Assembly: GCA_947649215.1 (NCBI GenBank)
Contig: CANSQW010000023.1
Location: 1-11,424 of the forward strand
Source: an uncultured bacterium
GTDB taxonomy: Bacteria > Actinomycetota > Coriobacteriia > Coriobacteriales > Eggerthellaceae
Reading direction: 5' to 3'
DNA length: 11,424 nucleotides
The position numbers were made by a program, and so were the translations under genes. The notes under the pieces were generated by a model that was not told the DNA's origin, did no database searches, and worked only from the letters and a program-made list of their open reading frames with translations. Positions 6,127-11,424 of this stretch are shown here, one piece after another. Each line of letters starts with the position of its first letter. Positions within the stretch are counted from its first letter, which is position 1.

Positions 6127-7389
6127 ATGACTGAACTCAACAACGTCGCCGTCGCCGACGACGACTTCAACCCGGCCGCGGCGCCGAAGGCGCGCGAAGC
6201 CGCGGGCGCGAAGGCCGCCGCGTGGGGCGGCAAGGGGCTGACCGCCGCCATCGCCGTATCGGGCGCCATCGCCGTGATCGGCATCGCGCTGTGGGTCGTG
6301 CAGCTCTCGGGCGGTATGGTGCAGACCGCCATGCGCAACCTCGACAGCTGGGGCCTCTACATCACTAACTTCATGTTCTTCGTAGGGCTCTCGGCCGGCG
6401 GCCTCATCATCTCGTCGGTGCCCAAGGCCTTCGGCATCAAGGGCTTCGGCGGCATCTCCAAGGTGGCCGTGTGGTCGTCCATCGCCGCCACCGTGTGCGC
6501 CATCGCGTTCGTGGTGGTCGACCTGGGCCAGCCGCTGCGCCTGTGGGAGCTGTTCGCCTACTCCAACCTGGGCTCGCCGCTCATGTGGGACATCATCGTG
6601 CTGGGCACCTACCTGATCCTGTCCTGCGTGTACCTGTGGGCCACCCTGCAGAACGAGCGCGGCAAGGTGTCGAACACGGCGCTGCGCGTGATCTCGGTCG
6701 TCGCGCTCGTGTGCGCCGTGCTCGTGCACTCGGTGACCGCCTGGATCTTCGGCCTGCAGCAGGGCCGCGAGATGTGGCACACCGCCCTGCTCGCCCCGTG
6801 GTTCGTGAGCTCGGCGCTCGTGTGCGGCACCGCGCTCGTCGCCATCGTCGTGGTGGCGCTGCGCAAGGCCGGCTATCTGGAGCTGGACCAGGCCTACGTG
6901 GTCAAGCTCGCCAAGCTGCTGGGCGCGTTCGTCGTGGTCGACCTGTACTTCTTCGGGTGCGACCTGCTCACCGAGGCCTTCCCGGCTGCCGGTGGCATGG
7001 CCGTGGTGGACATGCTCGTCTCCGGCCCGCTCGCGCCGTTCTTCTGGGTTGAGATCATCGGCTGCGTCGCGTGCGCCGTGGTGTGCTTCACGCCGTCGCT
7101 GCGCCGCCCGGGCCTGATCGTGGCCGCCTCGGCGCTCGCCATCGCCGCCATCTTCTGCAAGCGCGTGCAGCTCTTGGTGGGCGGCTTCCAGCTGCCGACC
7201 CTCGACCTGCCCGGCCCCGTGACCTCCATGACCGTCACCGGCTGGGAGGCCGGCGTGGCCGGCGCCTACGAGGGCATGGTGTACTGGCCGACCATGATCG
7301 AGTGGGGCATCACCCTGGGCGTCATCGGCCTTGGCGCGTTCATCCTGCTGGCCGGCCTGAAGTTCCTGCCCCTGCGTCCGCAGGACTAG
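6127..7389 (+). CDS. NrfD/PsrC-family membrane anchor and quinone-site subunit
   Basis: This 420-residue integral membrane protein has about nine or ten hydrophobic helices (near 38-60, 76-96, 112-131, 153-173, 186-208, 220-243, 262-280, 305-321, 328-345 and 391-412). NrfD-family features are present: SWGLYITNFMFFVGLSAGG, VVDLGQPLRLWELF, SPLMWDI and LVHSVTAWIFG. Such subunits anchor the Fe-S/molybdenum pair and exchange electrons with the quinone pool. The hydrophilic N-terminal 35 residues are alanine-rich. The start at 6127 is preceded by GAAGGAG with good spacing. An in-frame ATG at 6079 would add sixteen basic residues without a ribosome site and was not chosen. It is the last gene of operon 1, 54 nt after the Fe-S gene, and a terminator follows about 230 nt later. 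Confidence 0.92.
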   Translation: MTELNNVAVADDDFNPAAAPKAREAAGAKAAAWGGKGLTAAIAVSGAIAVIGIALWVVQLSGGMVQTAMRNLDSWGLYITNFMFFVGLSAGGLIISSVPKAFGIKGFGGISKVAVWSSIAATVCAIAFVVVDLGQPLRLWELFAYSNLGSPLMWDIIVLGTYLILSCVYLWATLQNERGKVSNTALRVISVVALVCAVLVHSVTAWIFGLQQGREMWHTALLAPWFVSSALVCGTALVAIVVVALRKAGYLELDQAYVVKLAKLLGAFVVVDLYFFGCDLLTEAFPAAGGMAVVDMLVSGPLAPFFWVEIIGCVACAVVCFTPSLRRPGLIVAASALAIAAIFCKRVQLLVGGFQLPTLDLPGPVTSMTVTGWEAGVAGAYEGMVYWPTMIEWGITLGVIGLGAFILLAGLKFLPLRPQD

Positions 7390-7619
7390 CTTATCCGTCG
7401 CGGCGTCTCGTCCCGCGGGCTCGGCACCCCTCCCGCCGGGCCTGCGGGGAGCCCCGCGTTTTCGCCCCGCGAACCGGCCCTTCGCCGGATGCGCGGAACC
7501 CCGCGGCTGCTCCTTTTCTTCTGGGGCCGCCTGCGGATGACCGATAGTCGGGATCAGCGCCGCCCACCCTTTGCGGCGCCCCCGACCGGCTGGGGTCCGT
7601 CTTCAACCGCCCCGGTCGC
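7390..7619 (+). other. Untranslated 3' region of operon 1 with small hairpins
   Basis: No supportable gene is seen here. Several short GC inverted repeats occur: GCGGGGAGCCCCGC (7444-7457), which is followed by GTTTT and could act as a weak first terminator; CCGGC/GCCGG (7474-7488); and GCGCCGC/GCGGCGC (7557-7563 with 7573-7579). The stretch probably belongs to the end of the operon 1 transcript, because the strong terminator lies just beyond it. Confidence 0.4.
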
Positions 7620-7665
7620 GCGCCGCCCCGCGCCTACCCAGCGCGAGGGCGGCGCTTCTGTTTTT
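7620..7665 (+). terminator. Strong intrinsic terminator of operon 1
   Basis: A nine-base-pair stem (GCGCCGCCC at 7620-7628 with GGGCGGCGC at 7647-7655) continues inward as CGCGC/GCGCG around a CTACCCA loop, with a single bulged A at 7646. It is followed at once by TTCTGTTTTT (7656-7665). This fits a rho-independent terminator for the upstream operon and insulates it from operon 2. Confidence 0.85.
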
Positions 7666-7715
7666 GGGGCTGCAGGGGGAGGAGCGGCGCCAAGGCTCGA
7701 GAAATCGCGCTCCCG

Positions 7716-7867
7716 GCGCAAATCCGGACGGTTTTGCACTCGCCGGCCGCCCTTCGGTCGGGCGGCTGTCCCCCTGGCTTTTCGACGACCTGGGGTTTTG
7801 CCGCGCAGGCTCATCCGGGGCGTCGGGATTATCGCGTCGGGGAGTGCAAAACCGTCCGGATTTGCGC
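7716..7867. repeat. 152-bp element with perfect 26-bp inverted ends
   Basis: The arms at 7716-7741 and 7842-7867 are perfect reverse complements over 26 bases, starting GCGCAAATCCGG at the left outer edge. The 100-base interior holds a perfect 7-bp hairpin (GCCGCCC/GGGCGGC, 7746-7752 with 7760-7766) and a direct repeat of GCGTCGGG (7820-7827 and 7834-7841). No open frame of note lies inside. It could be a MITE-like mobile repeat, a folded intergenic repeat or a protein-binding element. No clear target-site duplication is visible. Confidence 0.65.
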
Positions 7868-7921
7868 GGAGGCCCTGGTTTTCGCGGGCTCTTTTCCTTA
7901 TGCCGATCCCGGCGCTTATCC

Positions 7922-7985
7922 TTTGTCATAGATTGTCATACATTTTTCTTGACAACGCCATTTAGCGTATGACAGACTATGACAA
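7922..7985 (+). promoter_or_regulatory. Operator/promoter of oxidoreductase operon 2
   Basis: The left arm TTGTCATAGATTGTCATA (7923-7940) is identical to the operon 1 copy. The right arm TATGACAGACTATGACAA (7968-7985) is its inverse with only two mismatches in eighteen bases, so the four half-sites are more intact here. The 27-base spacer includes a good -35-like TTGACA (7949-7954) and an AT-rich stretch instead of the G run of copy 1. A canonical -10 at standard spacing is not obvious. Sequence upstream of 7921 does not match that upstream of copy 1, so the conserved block begins here. Confidence 0.75.
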
Positions 7986-7987
7986 GA

Positions 7988-8004
7988 AGAATCCGGCCGA
8001 TTCT
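7988..8004 (+). promoter_or_regulatory. Conserved palindrome AGAATC-CGGCC-GATTCT, copy 2
   Basis: This is identical to 2658-2674 in sequence and in position relative to the operator's right arm. It is a six-base-pair inverted repeat around a five-base centre and may be an extra regulator site or a 5' mRNA hairpin. Confidence 0.6.
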
Positions 8005-8267
8005 GAGAAGTAAAGGGGGAGCGCGACGGCGAGCGCGCAGCCGCAAGAAGACGGCGGCCTGCGGGCAAAGGGAAGCCGGGACGTTCCAAAAGGGTATCTC
8101 AGGCATCGACGCCGAGGCGCGGGGGCGCGCCGAGGCATGCAGGCGCCCGCAGGCGCCGTAGATCCGTCACCGGGCGCAGGGGTGTGCCCGAGGCTGCCGG
8201 GCGCTTGCGCGCGCCCAGGCCGACGCGTCGCTGCAGGGGGATATCCTGACTATCTCAAGGAGGAGAG
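8005..8267 (+). other. Long 5' leader of operon 2 with GC hairpins
   Basis: About 260 nt lie between the palindrome and the ATG of the second catalytic subunit. Three perfect six-base-pair hairpins occur in a row: 8116-8131 (loop GGGG), 8142-8157 (loop CGCA) and 8199-8216 (loop TTGCGC). None is followed by a T run, so they do not look like classical attenuators. A short frame from 7979 has no ribosome site and is not called. Confidence 0.4.
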
Positions 8268-10736
8268 ATGTCAGGAACCACTAGCCCGGGATCCGGGCTC
8301 ACGCGCCGCGGCTTCCTCAAGGCCACCGGCGCCTTGGCGGGAGCTGCCGCCTTGTCCGCCACCGCACCTGCTACCCTCGCCGCCCTCGCGGACACGCCGC
8401 ATGGGGCCGACGGCGAGCAGGTCTTCGCCGGCGTCTGCCGCGGAAACTGCATGGGAGGCTGCCCCGTCAACATCATCGTGCGCGATGGAAAGGTGGTGCG
8501 GGTTCGCGCGGCCAAGTGCCCGGATAGTCGCTATGACCGCATCTGCCAGAAGGGCATGACGCACCCGCAGCGCATCTACGCAGCTGATCGCCTGCTGTAC
8601 CCCCTCAAGCGCGTGGGCGAACGCGGCGGCGGCCAATGGGAGCGCATCAGCTGGGACGAGGCCATCGGAACCATCACCTCTACCTGGAAGGAGCTGCGAG
8701 CCCAGTACGGGCCCGACAGCATCGGATGGTGGTGCCAGTCTGGCAGCTTCGGCCTCTTGAACGGCTGCCACTACTTCGGCGCCTACACGCGCCTGACCGG
8801 CGCGCTCAAGATGGTCACCATCTCTGGCGCCATCGACATGAACTACTACACGGCCAACTCGGCTATGTACGGAGGCGGCCTGGCAGGAACGGCCAACGAG
8901 GCAACGGACTACGCCAACGCCCGCACCATCATCTCGTGGGGCTCCAACCTGACCGAGGCGCAGACGCACGTGTGGCACTTCATCGCCGATGCGGTAGACG
9001 ACGGCGCCAAGCTGATCGTCATCGACCCGTCGTTCACCACCATCGCGGCGAAGGCCGACCTGTTCGTGCCGCTTCGTCCCGGCAGCGATGCCGCGCTCGC
9101 CCTGGCAATGGCGAACATCATGATCGAGGAGGACCTCGTCGATTGGGACTTCGTCAAGAAGTCGACGGTCGGCCCGCTCCTGGTGAAGGAGGACGGAGCC
9201 TACCTGCGCCAGAGCGACCTCGGGCAGGCCGAGGCGGGCTCTAAGACCGACCAGATCATGGTGTGGGATGAGGCCGTGGGCGCAGCGGTCCCGGCGGCAG
9301 AGGCGGTCGACCCGGCGCTCGAGGGGGCCTTCGAGGTGGAGGGCACGGCCGTCACCCCCGCCTACGCGCTGCTCTTCGAGCGCATCTCCGAGTGGACGCC
9401 CGAGCGAGCCACGGAGGTGTGCGAGGTCCCCGTGGACACCATGCGGGAGATCGTGAGGCTCTACACGCAGAACAAGCCTTCGAGCATCTTCCTCGGCTTC
9501 GGCCCGGATCGCTACTACAACGGCCACAGCAGCTACACCTCCATCGGGGCCTTCGCCATGCTCTCGGGGAACTTCGGCCGCCCCGGCGCGGCGGCAGGCG
9601 TATGTCAGTACAACGGGATGCCCCTCGACGGCAAGTACTGCACGAGCCCCATCCAGGCCGACCAGGTGGACAACGTGGGCAGCGGACAGGCGGCCTACAC
9701 CACCGGCGTCTTGGCGCTGGTCATGCCGGAGGCGCTTGAGAGCGGCACCTACAACGGGCAGCCCTTCAACCTGAGGAGCATCTTCATTAACAACTGCAAC
9801 CCGTTGAACTACGTGGCCGACCGCCAGGCGCTCATCAAGGTGCTCGACCAGATGGACCTCATCGTGGCAACGGACATCCGCGTGACCGACACCACCCGCT
9901 ACGCCGACATCGTGCTGCCGGCCGCCCACTGGTTCGAGGTGCAGGACTTCACCTGCGGCACGGCGTTCCTCACCCCCTTCGTTGCGCTGCAGGAGAAGGC
10001 GATTGAGCCGCTGGGGGAGTGCAAGCCCGATTACGAGATCTTCAAGATGATCGCCGAGGGCATGGGCCTGCCGGGCGTCTACGCCGGATTCTCCGCCGAG
10101 GAGGCCATGCGCTACGTGCTCGACACCGATACGGCTGCCAAGTGGGGCGTCAGCTATGATCGCCTGATGAAGGAGAAGATCATTCGCTGGTTCCCCGAGG
10201 AGGACTACATCTACGCAGCGGACGGCACGTTTGCCACGGCGACGGGCCGCGCCCAGTTCTACTTCGAGAAGCTGGCGCCCTCCATGCAGTGGGGGCAGAC
10301 CTACGACAAGGACCTCGAGCGGCTGCCGTTCTTCGTCGAGCCGCAGGAGGCGTGGCCGACGAATGCGCTGATGGAGAGCTATCCGCTCACCTGCTATCAA
10401 GAGCACACCCGCTATCGCGTGCACTCCAACTTCAGCGAGGTGCCATGGCTGCGCGAGTTCGATCCCGAGCCGACGGTCAAGATGAACCCCGTCGACGCTA
10501 AGGAGCGGGGCATCGTCTCGGGAGACCGGGTGAAGGTCTACAACGACCGTGGTCACGTGGTGGTGAGGGCCGTGGTCTCCGAGGGGATTCGGCCGGGGAC
10601 GTGCAACATCCCCAAGGGCTGGCAGGCTGACCAGTACGAAAGCGGCCACTACCAGGATCTTACGAGCAGGGGGACGAACCCCTACGTGGCCAACTCCCAG
10701 TTCTCGGACCTTCTGGTCGAGATAGCGAAGGCGTAA
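8268..10736 (+). CDS. Tat-exported molybdopterin oxidoreductase, catalytic subunit 2 (DMSO-reductase superfamily)
   Basis: This 822-residue paralogue of the subunit at 2917-5448 has a Tat signal (TRRGFLKAT at 12-20, alanine-rich core, likely cleavage after ALA at 41) and a [4Fe-4S] set Cys57-x3-Cys61-x3-Cys65-x27-Cys93. The molybdopterin domain (about 100-600) has IISWGSNLTEAQTH, LIVIDPSFTTIAAKADLFV and ADIVLPAAHWFEVQD. The C-terminal domain (about 700-815) has VKVYNDRGH and NIPKGWQADQ. The two paralogues are about half identical near the C-terminus. They differ sharply around the presumed metal site: here it reads SGAIDMNYYTAN (186-197), with Asp190 the possible counterpart of Asp187 in copy 1. 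A different substrate is therefore likely. AAGGAGGAG lies directly upstream of the ATG. Its Fe-S partner follows after ten bases. Confidence 0.93.
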   Translation: MSGTTSPGSGLTRRGFLKATGALAGAAALSATAPATLAALADTPHGADGEQVFAGVCRGNCMGGCPVNIIVRDGKVVRVRAAKCPDSRYDRICQKGMTHPQRIYAADRLLYPLKRVGERGGGQWERISWDEAIGTITSTWKELRAQYGPDSIGWWCQSGSFGLLNGCHYFGAYTRLTGALKMVTISGAIDMNYYTANSAMYGGGLAGTANEATDYANARTIISWGSNLTEAQTHVWHFIADAVDDGAKLIVIDPSFTTIAAKADLFVPLRPGSDAALALAMANIMIEEDLVDWDFVKKSTVGPLLVKEDGAYLRQSDLGQAEAGSKTDQIMVWDEAVGAAVPAAEAVDPALEGAFEVEGTAVTPAYALLFERISEWTPERATEVCEVPVDTMREIVRLYTQNKPSSIFLGFGPDRYYNGHSSYTSIGAFAMLSGNFGRPGAAAGVCQYNGMPLDGKYCTSPIQADQVDNVGSGQAAYTTGVLALVMPEALESGTYNGQPFNLRSIFINNCNPLNYVADRQALIKVLDQMDLIVATDIRVTDTTRYADIVLPAAHWFEVQDFTCGTAFLTPFVALQEKAIEPLGECKPDYEIFKMIAEGMGLPGVYAGFSAEEAMRYVLDTDTAAKWGVSYDRLMKEKIIRWFPEEDYIYAADGTFATATGRAQFYFEKLAPSMQWGQTYDKDLERLPFFVEPQEAWPTNALMESYPLTCYQEHTRYRVHSNFSEVPWLREFDPEPTVKMNPVDAKERGIVSGDRVKVYNDRGHVVVRAVVSEGIRPGTCNIPKGWQADQYESGHYQDLTSRGTNPYVANSQFSDLLVEIAKA

Positions 10737-10746
10737 GGAGGCTGAC

Positions 10747-11367
10747 ATGAAATACGGAATGGTCATCGACCTCAAGCGCTGCATCGGCTGCAACACCTGC
10801 GCCATGGCCTGCAAGATCGCGAACTACACGCCGGAAGGCGTCATGTGGAACCGGATTCTGACCGAGGGGGGAGCCGAGCAGGATACTCCGGAAGGCGTCT
10901 ACCCGACCCTGCGCATGGGCCACGTGCCCGTGAGCTGCCAGCACTGCGAGAACCCGGCCTGCGTGAAGGTGTGCCCCGTGGGCGCCACCTACAAGGACCC
11001 GGAGACCGGAGTGGTGCGCCAGGACTACGACAAGTGCATCGGCTGCCGCATGTGCATGGCAGCGTGCCCCTACACGGGCGTGCGGTCGTTCAACTGGGAG
11101 GAGCCGAGCTACGCCGTTGACGTCATCTTCGGCGACGCCGACGCCGCGCCGCACCAGAAGCACGTGGTTGAGAAGTGCACGTTCTGCTACCAGCGTCTTT
11201 CCCGAGGGGAGACGCCGGCTTGCATGGAGCTCTGTCCCGGCCGCGCCCGCTTCTGGGGCGATCTGGACGACCCAGAAAGCGAGGTGGCCACGCTCGTGCG
11301 CGAGCGCCCGCATAGGCAGCTGCTCGCTGACGAGGGCACCAAGCCCTCCGTGTACTACCTGGTGTAA
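10747..11367 (+). CDS. Four-cluster ferredoxin subunit 2 (DmsB/PsrB-like)
   Basis: This 206-residue protein is the same length as the copy in operon 1 and has all sixteen cluster cysteines at the same positions (12/15/18/22, 64/67/72/76, 97/100/103/107, 144/147/159/163). It should carry four [4Fe-4S] clusters and connect the second catalytic subunit to a membrane partner. AAGGAGG sits six bases before the ATG, and ten bases separate it from the upstream gene, so the two are co-transcribed. From residue 64 to 120 only one residue differs from copy 1, and the C-terminal 43 residues differ at only a few positions. The N-terminal part has diverged, probably where it meets its own catalytic subunit. 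Confidence 0.94.
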   Translation: MKYGMVIDLKRCIGCNTCAMACKIANYTPEGVMWNRILTEGGAEQDTPEGVYPTLRMGHVPVSCQHCENPACVKVCPVGATYKDPETGVVRQDYDKCIGCRMCMAACPYTGVRSFNWEEPSYAVDVIFGDADAAPHQKHVVEKCTFCYQRLSRGETPACMELCPGRARFWGDLDDPESEVATLVRERPHRQLLADEGTKPSVYYLV

Positions 11368-11373
11368 CCGCGC

Positions 11374-11401
11374 GGCGCGCCCGCGGCCGGGGCGGCGCGC
11401 C
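11374..11401 (+). repeat. GC-rich hairpin after the second Fe-S gene
   Basis: GGCGCGCC at 11374-11381 pairs with GGCGCGCC at 11394-11401 around a twelve-base GC centre, seven bases after the Fe-S stop codon. A run of eight C and five G follows rather than T, so it is not a typical intrinsic terminator. It may be an mRNA-stabilising or attenuating hairpin between genes of operon 2. The last 23 bases of the window hold no start codon. Confidence 0.4.
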
Positions 11402-11424
11402 ACCCCCCCCGGGGGCCAACCAAA

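Noticed and set aside
2986..6780. A 1264-codon open frame on the minus strand across operon 1
   Set aside because: It is antisense to three clearly identified genes, has the His/Val/Arg/Gly-rich make-up of a GC-driven shadow frame, and shows no domain or ribosome site.
7489..7965. A 158-codon plus-strand frame between the operons
   Set aside because: It runs through the terminator, the inverted-repeat element and the second operator, and its composition is Arg/Pro-rich noise.
7979..8161. A 60-codon frame starting inside the second operator
   Set aside because: It has no ribosome-binding site, an Arg-rich random composition, and starts within the inverted repeat.
8271..10814. An 847-codon open frame on the minus strand across the second catalytic gene
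   Set aside because: It has the same low-information composition and lies opposite a gene with Tat, Fe-S and molybdopterin motifs.
1..11424. CRISPR arrays, tRNA or rRNA genes, transposase genes
   Set aside because: I found no regularly spaced repeats, no tRNA-like cloverleaf with a CCA-type end, no rRNA stretches and no transposase or integrase motifs.

Overview
This is a very GC-rich bacterial window with strong AAGGAG-type ribosome-binding sites. Its most telling content is two adjacent operons for exported molybdopterin oxidoreductases of the DMSO-reductase superfamily. Tat-signal catalytic subunits, four-cluster ferredoxin subunits and NrfD-type anchors in repeated copies are characteristic of anaerobic gut Actinobacteria of the class Coriobacteriia (Eggerthella, Gordonibacter, Adlercreutzia and relatives). 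That assignment is inferred from gene content and composition, not from a marker gene.

Left part (1-2500). An unidentified gene end overlaps a YtrA-type GntR regulator (196-732), which overlaps an SPFH/band-7 membrane protein (632-1600). A strong hairpin terminator (1660-1694) separates this block from a convergent toxin-antitoxin pair on the minus strand. The pair is a RelB/DinJ-like antitoxin (2459-2139) and a PIN-domain toxin (2179-1706), with a compact promoter whose -10 region carries repeated GTAATAC-type sites.

Operon 1 (2593-7665). A large inverted-repeat operator built from TTGTCATA-like half-sites is followed by a conserved small palindrome and a leader of about 240 nt. The genes are a catalytic subunit (2917-5448), an electron-transfer 4Fe-4S subunit (5452-6072) and a membrane subunit (6127-7389). 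A well-formed intrinsic terminator lies at 7620-7665. The three proteins should form a complex on the outer face of the membrane, passing electrons between the quinone pool, the Fe-S subunit and the molybdenum site. The substrate cannot be read from the sequence.

Between the operons lies a 152-bp element with perfect 26-bp inverted ends (7716-7867), possibly a MITE-like repeat.

Operon 2 (7922 to beyond the window). The same operator and palindrome recur, followed by a leader of about 260 nt with several GC hairpins, a second catalytic subunit (8268-10736) and a second Fe-S subunit (10747-11367). No membrane subunit starts before the window ends.

The main novelty is the pair of matched promoter/operator modules. 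They imply that one unidentified regulator controls two paralogous respiratory enzymes whose catalytic subunits have diverged while their electron-transfer subunits stayed nearly identical over long stretches. The first copy also carries a nine-G tract inside the promoter that could vary in length.
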